In this document: positions 28,431-43,400 of the stretch, in pieces
Layout of the letters: each line of letters opens with the position of its first letter
Numbering within the stretch: position 1 is the stretch's first letter
Source: Cardiocondyla obscurior
Taxonomy: Eukaryota > Arthropoda > Insecta > Hymenoptera > Formicidae
Length of the DNA: 64,000 nucleotides
Assembly: GCF_019399895.1 (NCBI RefSeq)
Contig: NC_091876.1
Coordinates: 4,192,381 to 4,256,380, forward strand
Direction of reading: 5' to 3'
The notes under the pieces: generated by a model
Databases searched by the model: none
What the model was told of the DNA's origin: nothing
Seen by the model: only the letters and a program-made list of their open reading frames with translations
Position numbers and translations under genes: made by a program

Positions 28431-31400
28431 CTGCAAATTCCATAGCAAATTATACGTTGCATAGTCGGCCAACTAATTATTATTAAAGTATCAAGTTAGC
28501 CGTTATAGAGAAATTAAAGAAAATATTTCGCATCAAGCTTTTTTTTTCTTCTAGAGTTCTCTTTTTATTAAAGTTTCAATAGCGAGTAGAACAACTTTAT
28601 TCGTGATATTAGTTTTTCGACGGATAATTTTGATCCTTTTTTTTTTCTGTAATAAATGTCTGCGAGGTACTTATGTGCAACGCGCAATTTCGCTTGCCGA
28701 TCAAACCTCGCGTAACATTCACGCCTGCAATTATCGTGGCTGCGACTCGCAAAACTCAAGTTCCACGAGAACTAGGTGCAAACTTTTGGTCGTTGCGTCG
28801 TTGCAGTTTCGTGCGTGCTTCGCGTTGAAACACGTTCTCGGCACGGCGAAGGGCGGGCAATGGGCGGAAGGACGAAGGGCTTTACTTGCAACGAAGACCC
28901 ATAAAAATCTCAAAACTTTTCCGACCGGCCAAGTTCGCCCTCCCCTCGCCCCACTCCTCCCCCCACGGTTTACATACAAGCACGTCGCGATACTAGAAAA
29001 AATTCCTACTTTGTTTGCGAGATCGCCGTACCGTCTTTGCGTCACGGTGAGAAATGCATTTACATAATGTCCCGATGCCACGGGCAAACTTGAGACGATC
29101 TTTTTCTTGAAAAATATCGCGGGAAGCTAACTATCGTTAGATAGTTTGGCATTAAGGTTCTCCGCTTATATATTGCAAACATTATTACAACAGGCAAATA
29201 AGTCGAGCGTTTAGATTAAAAAAAAAATTTTTTAGATATCGTTTACAACGATAAATTAAAATTTTAATATTATTTAAATAAACTAAATGTGCTATTTCTA
29301 AAATATCGTACTCAACCAATGGAATAAAAAACGATATTAATATTTTACAACCTCTTATAAGATCACTTCACCGTCGTTTAAAAGTGTTAGCTCTGTATAA
29401 TTTAGTAAATTTATTCTTTGGCGTTGTAGTAGGTACTCACTTTTTGAATTTAACTTTTAATTATAATTTGCGCTTTATTTTTAGTGATATATCTCTCGGC
29501 AACGATTTTTCCGACCGGCGGTAAATGCCCGCGGTTGCGAGCCGCGAGACTTTTAGAAGAAGCTAGACTGCAGATCGTTTTCCGTGGTATTGCGATAATC
29601 TAGAAGTTCTTAGATTCGGACCGACCTAGTTTACTACTGTACTTAGGACTTAATTTATATTCCGAACCGCGCTAACTTGAGCTGTTGCTATTGTCGTTAC
29701 TTCAGGAGCTTACAAAACAACGGGGTTCACGGCGGCCCTTAATGTTCGCGCGGGCCAAGTTTCAAGAAGCAGGGATGAATACGTGACGCAAGTTTGTATT
29801 TAACGACGATTTAAATACGCCCAAGAGAGGACAGACGACGGTGTTTTCTGACGCGCAAATGGCTAGCGTAAACTTCCTTCTCGCTAATAACAATTAGCAA
29901 TGATAATCCCGAAAGAGCTTCCGAATTCGAGTGGAACCAAGTGCAATTGCGCGGGCAAATTGCCGCGTGCGTCAATATTTTTAGAGTGAACCAATTACGT
30001 AGAAATTGCGAGACGTCACGGTCTGATAGATCGTTCGCATTATTGGTCGAAAAGCGATTCTACTTCTGATGACAAAAAGGTTCCATAAAACCACTTCTCG
30101 TTTCAAGTACTGAATTTCTCTCACTTTACCGGCGCGCCGTCTTATAAGTGATCAATTAAGCTCCCATTATTCATCGTATTCGATAACGCTTCTCTTGAAT
30201 TTCTCGCACGTTTTAGTTCATTCCCCCAGTGGATATTGATATTTTATTCGCGAGCGTATCCGTCACAATCTTTCAACCGATTTTATTGGATTTATTAAAT
30301 CTATTTCATCACCGAAACTTCAAATTGTTATTAATTATGCGACTAATATCTGATATCGGTCGCATTAGCCAACTGTAAGAAAGGAATAAGTGTTCGTAAG
30401 AGAACTCTCCGCCGCATTTCTCATTTCGCGAAAAATTAAATCGCACCGTCTCGATCGGAATCGATCGATCACTCAACGTAACGATTTCAATTCCCACCTT
30501 CCCTTCAAGCGCCCACGGTTTATTTCGATCTGAAACCGCCTCTTAGAATTTTTACACGCCGTAGAACTGCGAAGGATAGTTGGAAATGGATCGCGCGCGT
30601 ACACTTTTCGAATTCGTAAGGATCTACATACCTGTAACGGCGATTTCGCAGTCGCAACTCGCCGTTGCGTGATTTATAGTCGTCCCTCGCGAACCATTCA
30701 ATGATGTATCGTCGAAAAGAATTGCGAAATAAAAAAAAAAGAAAAAAAAGAAAAATCCCTACCGTTAATTCGGTCTCTGCAGGACTTTGTGATACTCGTG
30801 GAATATTACTGCGTGTCGTGCGGTAACGCAACAAATTTCTAATTCGCATTCGTGTATGCACAATAATCGTCGCTTTCCCTTCGCGACACGCGAGTGAAAT
30901 AGACTCTGCTACATTACGGCGTGTTAAAATCGGGGTGGACAGGAAACGACTGTGAGCAGTTTCATACAGTAAATATAAAGTAGCGTTCTCGCTATAAAGC
31001 TTTTATTTTAATCCCGTTTCATTATACCCTCGGCCGGACAGGGTTTTATATAAAACCTGAATTTGAAAAAATAAAGCGTGGAGATTGCAGTTCGTGCATC
31101 GTTGTAATGACTTTTTTTCTTTTCTTTTTCTTTGTTATTTTTTTCTTTTTTTTCTTTTTTTTTCTTTATTTTTTTTTTTTTTTTTACTAATAACACGCGG
31201 TCGCGCGAATTCTCTTTCGCGTAAACTGAATTTTTCGCATTTTTTAAATCTTACCTTAACATACAAGCGCCATGCGCGCACACACGATTTACAAAAATAA
31301 TTAATAACGTAATATCACGACGTTACCTCGTGTTCGAGAGCGCGTTAATTAAAGCTAACGTCTTTGTTACGACTTATGAAGATTTATACGTAAGAAGTTT

Positions 31401-34400
31401 TTTAATTAGTTCCAAAATTAAAATTTTTCTCTATTAACCGGCTTATGCAAATGTGCGCTTTCGCGCGCGGTAAATTTCGCAAAGAACCGCGAAGACTGGC
31501 GGAAGTTCGGCGGCGTAAGACGCCGGCCACGCGAAATGCAAATCTCGGGCGTCCGACGGAGCATTACTCGCGCGCGGACACATCCTTCTTCCGGCGATGC
31601 GCGGGAATACATCGGCTGTAATTTGTCCGCCCGTAAGTTGGACACACGAGGGCCACTCAATTACGCGACGGTCGCATCGCGCTTAAAAAAATTTTATTCT
31701 AGCTTTGCCGGGCGAGAGAAAAAGCGCGACACGTCACGCGCGCGTCCGTAAGTTTACGGACATGACGCGAACGGGGAGATAGGGGCAGTCAGCGTAATTT
31801 CGTGCGACCGTAGTTGCGCGGCGCCTGGATTTACCGGGATGACACGCGAGGACAGACTCGAACGGAACGGGCAAAAAGTTCTTTAGGCACGATAACGCGA
31901 CGCGAGAGAAAGCCACCGGACGCGTCACGGGACTTTAATTTGATTGCAGTTAATTTAACTGGCTTCGCCCTGACGCGTTTTGCGGCGAATGATGATAATG
32001 ACGTTAAACGCGCGACTCGAGGAAGCGCGCGAGGAAGGGTCTTTGGGCGCTTTGACGTGCATTTACATCGCGCTGACTTGCATACAGCAACAATATGCAT
32101 ATTACCGAGAGACGCTTGCAATCCGTTCGTATTGAAGCGACTTGAAAGACAGTCGTCGGCTGCGACACACGACGCGCGGGGGCTTCGAATCGAGGCGGAA
32201 TTCAGAAGGAAGCGTATCGCGCCCGTAAGATTTATACTCGGCAATTTCGACAAGATTCGAGGCTTCATTATTCAGATGGTGAATTATTTCGCGGAGAGGG
32301 GGGGGGGCGAAGAGGAAGCGGTTAATTAACAACAGTTTTCGCAGGGAGAGGGAAAGGGTCGGCGTTACAGCTACCCGGAAAGCATTTAGGCGAGCTTAGA
32401 GGCAACCAGCCGGTACGGGGGAGCTTCCCGCCTCCCTGTAGCTTGTAAACCGTCGCGCGGGTGTATGTAAGCGAACTACGAGACGGCGGGATCCATTAAT
32501 ATCCGTCAGGTTCGGCGGGACGAAAACGCGGATCTTTGGACGACAGGAGGAGGCGCTGTGCACGCCGGCGGTGCATCATCTGCTGCAGACAAGCTCTCGG
32601 AATATTGCGCAACCAAAGCGCATTCAACGCCCGGATATTCACCCGAAGGTCACGTTGCGAGAATTAAATATATCGCCATCTTAAACTCCCCCGGCAAGTT
32701 TACGTGCGCCGTAAATATTATCGCGTATCGCCGGAAACGATGATGCATGCGGGAACATGGACTTTAATCTCACGTACGATAATACCGTTTCCGGGAGGCA
32801 CGTTCGGGGTAATACGTCGCGTAGCTTTGCCGTGCATTTGAAAATCAAAATTGATAAGAATCCGCGAAACGGCGGAGTATGAATTGGATTCACTGACCTG
32901 ATCCAGCGAGCTTTGTGTGAGCGTGTAGTCTGTAGCCTTAAGCTCCTCCGCCAAGAGCTTGAGCATGCCGAAGCTCACGCTGAGCGCCATGTCCTGGCTC
33001 CGTGGTAGCAAGAGCCGAGCAGCCGTCGCCTGCCTCGAAGAGATGATCGCTTGCGGTAGATATTTCAGGATAACTCTCCTAAGATCCGTGGCGGAAACTG
33101 GCTGGCCGAATCTCAGGAAGGCGACGTATCCTTCGCCGAATCTAAAAGTCAAATACGGCTATGCAGTCCGCGAATTCTCGGCGCGAAATGATACTCGAAT
33201 CAACTACGATGATAATGCGATAATGAAATCGTTACGCGAAAGTTATTCCGGGAGGGAAAAGAGCGCACCTTCCCTGCGAGGTCGCGAGGAGTCGTAAGAG
33301 AAAAGCGGTTTTATTAGCATTCTTAAATTCACGATTCATTTACTTCCTCGTTGCGTTCGATCGCTAGGGACGTGGGATCTATATTTCAAACCAGACCTGG
33401 ACAAAGGACACAGGGGAGAGCTTTTACTGCGCTTTCTATACTGTAACAAAGTGCATTCGCCATTCTTTATCATTCAACGTACTCTCCGCAACATACGAGA
33501 GCGGATTGCAGGATAGGCTGCTAACGTAGACAGGACCATATCGTAAATTCTACCCTCGATGGCGAGAGACACCGCGGGTAGAGAAAAATCGGTACGGTAG
33601 AGAGGTGGAAGAAGGACATTCTCCGGGATCGTTCCAAAGACACTTTAGGACCGGAGCAGTTAAATATTTATCGCGCGCTGTGTTATTATTCTGAAATAAA
33701 TGGCGCGTTTAATACGAAAGGCTTACACGTTTCATCGGTTTTAATTAACTAAAGAGGCTACTTTGTTGTCGCATTAGTAACGACATCAAATCACATTTAT
33801 TTTCATTATTTTGCGCGGGTAAAATAAAATTATCGAAGGCCTTAATTTCTTTTTAATGAAAGAGTATTGTCAGGAAAAATCTTGGATTTAATTAAATTTC
33901 CCGACAATCTAATTAAAATGCATTATAGCAACTGCTTAAAAATTTCTTTGATTAAATTTGTAAAGGAAAAAGCACAAAAAACAGAAAAAAAAAAAAATTT
34001 GTAAGTTTAAACCCGCGACCTCGTACCGGAGATCTAATGAACCGCAGCCCGCAGACCCCGCTCCGCGCTTCCGCTGTATCGTCTTACCTCTCTCAAGAGG
34101 ATTATTCAACAAGATGAGATGACATAAAGATAAGAGATTTCAATTGAAGAATATATTCGTTAAGCTGCGGAAGACCCGTAAGGATCCGTAAGTTCTTCGG
34201 TCGGGCGAGAGAAAAGGATTGCAAACAGCAACGGAAAATCAGAACTGATAGAACCGCCGAGCTTTCTGTATACGGTTTATGAGTCTGCTGGGAAATATCC
34301 GGGGTTAAAAGAGACGCGCTATTCCGCGAAAAAGGAAGTTCGATGTAATCTTACTTGTGCTTCAAATGTTGCGGCGTTCCTATACACCTGAGACCGGCTC

Positions 34401-37400
34401 TAGCGAGGATGCCCACCCTCGAGCAAAGGTTTTCGCACTCGGCGACGCTGTGCGACGTTAATATGACGCATCCTTGTCTCAGCGTAGCATGCTTCACGGC
34501 TCTGGCCACGAGATTCTTCGTCGCGGGATCCATTCCGCTAACGAATAGCAAAGTTGCCGGAATTAAGCGACTCTTACGCGAGATTAGTAATCGTTTAACG
34601 TCATTGTAAAATTAATCAAAGTACCTCGTGGGCTCGTCCATGAGAATCACCGCGGCAGGAACCATGACGCTTATTGCGGTACACAGCTTCCTTTTATTAC
34701 CGCCGCTGAGGCCGGAGACTCTTCGATGAGCGTACTTGAGTAGATCAAATCTCTTTAGCGTTGTCTCCACGGCCTGAAATAATAAATAAAATTCTTGATA
34801 TTTCAATTCCGAGCCCTTGCGTCCGTGAGTTTTGCTCTTAAAATTATTTTTATTTTTAGACTAAAGAATAGAAGCTTACGAGAGTATCTTTAATAATGTT
34901 TCTTTAAAATCTAACGAAATAAAATTCTCTGAAATTAACACAAATAAAGAAAAAAAAAAAAAAAAAAAAAAAAAGATTTTTATCAAATTCTATTTGATTT
35001 CGCACGTCGGTACGTGTATTTCTCTTAGATCTCTTGATTATCGCTTACTTTAGGAACGTTGCTTAAACCACAAACTTCTCCGTGAATCGTTAAACACTGG
35101 TGGGGTGTGAGAAAGCCGTCTAAAGCGTCACTCTGAGGGCAGTAGCCGACCTCACCGTTACACAACGGTCCCGCGCCAATCTCCTCTCCTTTCAGAATAA
35201 TCTTTCCGGCCGTAGGAATGATTTCCGTTGTCAGCATCTTGAACGTCGTGCTTTTTCCCGCTCCGTTCACCCCCAAGAGACCGAAGCACTTGCCGGCCTG
35301 TACACCGAAACTTAAATTTTGCACAGCGACATTTGTACCGTACACACTCCTGTATTCCTTTCTCAGTTTCATGGTCTTCAGGGTGTCGTCGACCATTCCG
35401 GCCTCGACTCTCAATCTCTCTCTCGCAACGTCCTCGTCCTCTTGCACCGTCTCGTAACTAACCTTTCGCCGTCTCACGTCGGGTAATACTCCGCACTCGA
35501 TTATCAAATTCAACGCGAACAGAATCGCGCCGATTACGAACAGATAAACGTAATGGTAGCCGAGAAGATCCCAGCCGAGTGGAGACTTGTAGGTGTCCAT
35601 TTTAAATCTTTGTAGCAGCTCGGAGGTAATGTCATTCTTCGTGATCTCGACTAACCCGTCGCCAAAGGCATATTGCGGGAAAATCATTAGAATATAATGC
35701 AGTATGTTCCGCGCGTCTTCGGCCGCTTTACTCCTCCCGAGAATGTCGAGGACTAAAATAGTTGCCAGGCATATCACGCCTATGAAGGTATTTATGCAAA
35801 AGAGCACCATGTTGGATAGACTTGAGTCGTCGAACGCTTTTTCGACCACGTGCGAAAACGGTAGCACCGCCCAGCTAAAATAAATAATATTTTAAGACGT
35901 TCGTATCGATTTTACGCGAGCGGGTAAATAAAAATGCGAGTACTCACGCGAATAAAATTAATAAGAGGCAAACACCGGCCAGATTATCTTTTGCAACGTA
36001 CGTTGATAAGCCAAAGATCTCGAAAACGATAACTGCCAAAAAAATAGCACAAACGAATACCTAAAACAAGAAATAATAATATTGAAGATCGTATTATATT
36101 AAAAAAATAATTTTAATTCGTTTTATTTATGTTTTATTAATTTTAAATAAAATATAATTTAAATTAATTTAAATGCAATTAATAATAAAAATAACTAAAC
36201 TTTAATTTTTTATAATTAATAACTCACTATAAAGTCCCAAATTAAAACTGTCGTCCAATACGTAATAGGGTGAACTCCAGCTAGGTAGAGTATTCTCTTC
36301 TCTTCTGATAACCGTTCTCTGACTATCTCTTTCGTTCCCTGAGCGCCGACCAAACTGAACGCTATCAAAAGTACTAGCGCCACCCCGACGTCCGCCACAT
36401 GTTGCAATCTAAAGAAATAAAAAAAAAAAAGAAAATATGTGACAAAATAAATTTTCCTGAAATAACTTTTAAAATACATGATTCGTTTCTGCAAATGAAA
36501 AGCACGCTTATGTGAATGCATGTGCAATGCGCGCGTATTCGGCTTTTAATATTTCACACGTAAAACAAACGAAGGCAGCGTAATTAATGATTTGATGATA
36601 CAAGTTTAATCTCGCAATGTAATTTTGAGACACACGCCTTAGGCGATCGGTGTGAATACCGAATGATTCGTACGTTAATTAAAAGTAAACGGAGCTAACT
36701 ATACCGGGATACTTCGCTCGATCTCCCCGGCTCAAAAGCTTCGAATCAACGCGCGCAAACGTCTTCGTTTATCCGTTCGAAGAGAACCGCCCGCATGTCC
36801 CCGTAAAATTTTCTACTTAATTAATCACGCGAGCGCGCGTGGCGATAAAAAAAAAAATTTCGACAAAGATCTTCTTCGTGATTTGTCACGGCATTAGAGG
36901 TAACGCTCACAGTGTCGTTCGGTTCAGCTGATCGCTCGATAGCTTCAAGGGGTGATTGAGTATAGTTAAGTGCCCTTGCACCCCGGATGCTCGCAGGATT
37001 GCCTCGTTGAGGGCGTTCAGGTACGCCGGCATCGAATGGTGACCTTTGTTATTGTACCAAACAATGAAAAGGGGATCCTCCTTCGAGTGCGACAGAGACC
37101 AGCCGCCGTATCTACGAGTTCGTTGTTTGTTCAGAAAATTTCGAACGGATTTCAATACCGCGTCATTTTAATAGTAAAATTTACCGTTTCTCTATGTATT
37201 CCTGATGCGTCGAAACGATCCAATCCAGAGTAGGCCGACCGGGCAGAGTTTGTAGAAGGCCTTCGACGGCTTTGGAAACGCCGCGGCAGGTTTGTTGGCC
37301 GTCTATGCATTCGCAGGTTCCGGTGTCCTATTAATGATTCAAGAATAAATCCCGTCGCTTTTGTAACGCGAATTTATTTTAAAGTAATCGTAAACTCAGA

Positions 37401-40400
37401 AATAATTATTCGCTCGTTCGTACGTTAGGTAAAGTTTGCCATGCACCAGCGTAATCGTCTCCAAAGCGATCGTGCAACTGCATGGATACATGCTGCAGGA
37501 ACGGATCATTACCGTCGATGCTGCAAAATAAAATGTGCCGATGGTATAAAAAAAAAAAAAAGTAAATATTAATTTGATTTGAGCAAACTAATTTGCGGAA
37601 ATACGAACAGATCGCGCTGGTATTCATATACCGAGATTACCGCGCTTGGTTACCTATTTTCTTTTTTTTTTTTCTTCTTTTTATTAAAGTCTTTTTATTA
37701 AATTTCTTCTTTCTTTTTATTAAATTTCTCCTACCTATAAAAGTAAGTCGGATGAGTGTCGTAAAGTTTGGGAGTCAAAGCCAGAGGCGGCTCGTTCTCG
37801 GACGGTGGCCGTATTAGAGAAAATCCCATAGCGACTGCTACGAACATGGTTGGTAAAACGAGCGCGGCTAACGGTGCCCTCCAGTCTCTCGCAAAATGCC
37901 ATAGCCTTTTTTTTATTATGGCTTTCATTTGTCGAATTGGCGAAGGTTTCAGTACCATATCGGTAATTAAATCGATGTTGTCATCTGACACGGGAGCGTC
38001 TGCGTAAAATAAAAAAAAAATATTCATTACTTTCCTCATAGTAAAATAAGCTTTTTGCAAAATAGTGAACGTTCTTTAATTTGATTATAATCAGAATAAA
38101 TTAAATATCGAAAGAAAAAAAATTGTAAAAAGCTACTCATTTTTTTTTATTCTTTTTTTGTTTTTTTTTTTTTCTCTCTTTATTTAGTTTTATTTAAATT
38201 TCCGAAAAAATCTAAACAACGAAAGGTTAAACGAAGCGTTTAATTAAGAGGGTGGATTTTATGCATGCCGCAGCGTACACGTGGAACATTTCTCACCGAC
38301 GTGCTCCACACTAATGACGCTATCTTGACTCGCTCTGATAACGCTCGATCCGTTGTCTGCTCGCGCGCAAAGATCCAAGAAGACTCTTTCCAAGGTGTCG
38401 CACTCCAATGAGAAGTGCGAGAATCCCAAGAGCTTACGGTTATCTTCCAGCGCCTTCGCCACTTGCGTGATGCTGAAACATTTCTGACTTAACTCAAACG
38501 CAAACACGTATGTTTAATCGATCTTGTCCCAAATATGGTTGCAATTATTTCCTCCGAGATAAATCACAAGGTTCCTAGCGTCAAATATTTACAAAGACGG
38601 TACAATAATTAACGAGGCATTATCATAAATTACTACGTGGTAAGCAGATCTTAATTTAATAATCTTTCTTTCTAAATCCCACGAGATGAGACATCTCGCA
38701 CTCACGTTTATCCGAATCTTTTACAAGTTGTACGCGGAAAAAAAAAGAAAAAAAATTTGCAAAAAACGGTAACTCGATCGGTACTCAATTATAAAATTAA
38801 TTAACGTTTCAATGACGAGTTAATAATCTATGTATCTCGATTGATATTTACTCATTGTTGCCATTTTTTCCCTGACAAGGCAACGTTACGGTAACCTCCG
38901 ACTCCGAGACTTCATTTATCGCGGTGTTCGGTACAATTTCCTCGACCATGGTACGAAGCGCCTTCAGGTTCTTTTTGTCGGCCGTCTCTGTTATTCCGCC
39001 TATTCCCGCTTCTCCGTTGACATAACGATCGGGCGGGAAAGACACGTTCAGCCGATACCCTCTGCCGTGCGTTGTTTTCAAAGATAGTGGCGAACCGGTG
39101 CACAAAATCTTCCCTTTGTGCATCACCACAACCGTGTCACTTAGCATGTCGGCTTCGTCTAAATGGTGTGTCGAGAGGAGCACGGTTCTGCTAATCCTGT
39201 GTTGATCGATCAGTCGCCAGATCCGTCGTCGGGCCGCGGGGTCCACCCCGGCGCCGGGCTCGTCCAGAATTACCAAATGCGGCGAGCCGAGGAAGGCCAG
39301 GGCCACGCAAAGCCTGCGTCGTGTTCCGCCTGACAAACGGGACACAGGCTCGTGTTCCTGTCGCCCGAGTTCTAAGGACGTTAGCATTCTGAAAAAAAAA
39401 AAATAATTTAATAAATTTATAGAAATCTGACATTTGCTTTTAATTAATAGCTTATAATTATCACAAAATTTTTTAGAGAAGCTAAAAGAAGACAGTTTTT
39501 CTTTTTTCTTTTTTTTAATTAGGCAAAAGAAAATAGAAAAGTATTTTTTTCGTTTAATATCTTACTCATTAACATTCCTCTGCATGCTCATATTATCGTC
39601 GTTAGGTCTTTTAAGCTTCCAGTAAAAGATCATGTGCTCCCTCGGTGTCAGACTTCCAATGAGTACGTTGTCCTGCGGACACACTCCGATGTCCGGCTTG
39701 CAACCTTCCTCGCCGTTTAAGCAAATTTCGCCGTTGGTCGGCGCTACCATTCCTGTTAGCATTTTTCTGTAATAAAAACGCACGGTTAATCATCGCTACG
39801 AGCAATTAGCACAATATTAAATTTTTTTTGTATTAAATATCGCGGTATATTAAAAATAGTAATTTAATTTGAAAAGCAATTAGCGTACATGATAGTAGTT
39901 TTTCCCGCGCCGTTTCTTCCGAGCAGGCTCGTTACTTCGCCCTCGCAGAGTTTTAAGGTAAAGTCTTCCACGGCGACGACGTCACCTCGTTCGGTAGGAT
40001 AAACTTTTCGGATACCCTCGAATTTCACGCCGATTTGCTTCTCGGTGACTGTTAAGCTGCTGAGATCGCTCTCGTCGTCTATGCGTTTCGCAACAGATAC
40101 CAGTTTATTTTTACGTCAGGCTTATGACATGCAGGCTGATCGAAAGCAAGCCTTTACCGAATTTACGATAACCGTTTAACAAAAAAAAAAAAAAAAAAAA
40201 AAAAAGACAGAAAAAAGCAAATTAAAAAATAATTTTCAAAGAAAGCAATTTCATATACATACCCACGACACAAATATTTCTCTTAAATGTAATTCCGATA
40301 CCTTTAATCGAATCCGGAACAAACAGGGTGTTTTTTATTTGAAAAACGTCCCATGCGACGCGTGCAATACGTGCAGGTACCGCATAAACCATTTAAATGT

Positions 40401-43400
40401 GGAATAAATGTAAAATAAACCAATATAATTGATACAAAATATACGACCGGTTGTTTTTACAATGCTTGTCGGTTGCAAAAATATTATAAAATAAAATCGG
40501 TAAGATAATCGAAAGATATACAACATTCACACACACTTGATGCAAATACGATCGCATTTACATATTTAAACTCTAAATTGAATGTGACAGCGTCCCGAGG
40601 AAAAAAAAAATCACACACACCTACTAAAGCACACACAAAAAGCATGATACATATATTTATGACAAAAATAAAAAGAATTGACTGGCATGGAATCACATCA
40701 ACTATAAAACAATTAACTTTGATAATCCCGGAACGCAAACGCCACTGAACCGTTTTTAAAGAAATTCTTTTATTTGAATAAATATTTTTATAAAATTTTC
40801 CAACTTTTAGATCGTCATAAAAGTGATTAAAATTGTCAACGATAATTTCCATTGCCCGAACGAATTTTAAACAAGTCTGCATTCTTTTTATTTTCGCTCT
40901 TCGTGCCGGTCGACATGCAGCGCTAAAAACCATGCGAAGCAGGCTAAAAACCATCTTTCGTGACATGCGTGCACACAGGGAAGAGTGCGATACCTTGGTA
41001 AGTGGCTGAGGAATGAAGAACGTCATTAGTGAAATAGAGGTTGTTGACGAAGGCGAGGTAGCTTGGTCTGCCATAGAGAGAGCGTGTGTTGGCCCACCAT
41101 AAGCTACGGGATCTCAAACCGTGAAAACCCCTACCTGGAAAATTATCGGTAATGCTCGTCCGCTCCTTTCGCATATAACTCACCAGATCTTCTCATTGAC
41201 TTCGGTTAAACGACGCGATTTCTCTCGTCACGTCTCTCAATCCGCCCTCCTAGAGTTTTCTCGTAGATGTATCTTGCGATTATACTTCCAGGAGAGTGAA
41301 AGTATCTCGCGTGAAATGCACGTGTGTAAAATTCGTGAAAATGCGATGGTATGGTACATATAGTACGCATAATCTTATCATTATTCTTACTGGGTGAGAG
41401 CCACGCGGAAGAGGCATTTAGAATATTTTAGAATATTTTTAGAGTTATATTTCTTCCTGAATAATACTATTACTTTAAACAGAAAGTAATATAAAGTGTT
41501 TGAATAAATAAATGAAATTTAGTTAGCTCCAATCGATGGAACAATTAATCAAACATATTATCTACTGAAATAATTTGCAAAAAAATTTTATAAAATAATT
41601 TTTTTATTTCTTTCGGTTGAAAATTAAAACCCGTTGAAATGAATTATTCCGTGACTTCTTTTTTTTTTTTTTTTTTGAAAGCGAACAGCTGCAATCACTT
41701 TTATAATTCATTTCAAATAATTCAACCGCATAGCTCCGATGATTTTAGTAATTGTTATCGACGAGAGAGTTGTGGAAGAAAAATTAAAACACACACAGTG
41801 AGATATCAAATCTGAAATATTACGTGCTCCAATAAAATCAAGGACGCCGCGAGCAGTTTTCTCATTAGCAAAATCAATTTGCATAAAATATCGATCGCGA
41901 CTGGCCTTGCGCGAAAAAAAAAAAATAGAGAAGAAAATCAGTGTGTCAGTGTTAGCCAATTTCTACTAATTGCACAAAACACCTTCACCAGTATTATTTC
42001 CGAAAATAGATAGGAGGTGTGCCGGCTTTATACCTGAATCGGTGTATCTAGCGATGAAGTAGCCAATCGCGGCATACAAACAGCCGTCGAAGGCGATCAT
42101 TGACAACAATAGTCCCAACGTCATCGGGTCGCCAGGGGTTGATTCCTCCCATATGTCCCCCCAAGAGAAACCGACGCCTTGAACTTCCTTTCGCACGATA
42201 TACAGACATCCGTAACAGAAGCTAGTCGACATACTTAGACACTGAAAAATAAATTATTTTCCCCATTGTCGACGATCATTTACAATATTTAAAACGTGCA
42301 TCAGTATCTCGCGTTTTATTGCCGTCAACATTTTAATTTCTTTACGAAATTAAATATAATTAAATAATTAGCTTGACTTACGATTAAAAGTTTATATCCG
42401 AGGCCGAACACGGCTTCCATGGCGATGACAATGACGTACGGCATGTAAGTTAATAGGAATAGAACGACCGTGGTAATAGCGGAAAGACTGGCGGAACTGA
42501 ACATCGTCGAGATCATGTAGCTGAAACGTAATTAAGATTTACAGTAGTTAACTCCGGAATGTAATCGCGGGTCCAAATACGTGCGGTCGCGCGGAACTCT
42601 TCAAGTAGTTACCCACCAGAATGTCACTATGGAGAAGTTGTAATCGAAAAGTAAGAGAAGCACGACGAGGGGATTCGATCGCGGTAGGATTTTTCCGGCC
42701 AATAAAATTATGGCAATAATTATCATCACGATCGATAGCTCTGCGTAAGACGTGATAAACCAAGCCAGAGTATTTCGCCACGGTTTTAATCCCATTACGC
42801 TCATAACCTGAAAGAAAAAAAAATTAATTGCGATAAAATATTAATTTTTCCGGAACTTACAATATATCGGTATAAAATTATAAATCATTTAAAACGAACG
42901 TCGCGAACGCACCATAGAATTTTGCGATTCTTTTTCCCAAACGATGTGCCTGACAGCCGCTCCGACGCACATCATTACCGCGAAGAAGAAGCTTACTTGC
43001 AAACCTTGCGATTCGTAAAGAGTTGTTTGGAATCTGTAACGTTCGTTGTTAACATACAATTGCCAATAATCGTTAGTAAAATTACAAGTAGAATGTCAAT
43101 TACTCACGGCACATGTTTCCAACACGGATACGGCATTTGTTGCGTCACCGTCTTCCAGTTGAAATCGTATCTTCGCGTTTTCACTTTTACGATCGCGCGA
43201 TCGACGGAATCTTGAAGCTGAATGAAGCCGCGGAGGTATCTGAGATGCTCGAGGAAGCTGCTCTCCGGTCCCGGGATCCAAAATTGATTCTTTAGTCGTC
43301 TGGTGGACGGCACGTAGTCAACGTCCATGCGAATTTTATACGTGATATCGTCCGGCAATTCGTGGTCGAGCGATCTCTTCGCCGCGTGTGAAGGAGCGTT

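Noticed and set aside
34003..34085. tRNA-like sequence on the minus strand (B-box-like GGTCGCGGGTTTAAAC)
   Set aside because: No acceptor, D or anticodon stem can be formed; at best a very decayed SINE head.
40484..41074. 196-codon minus-strand frame overlapping exon 34
   Set aside because: It reads exon 34 in a different frame from the one that fits ABCA phases; the rest is AT-rich intron.
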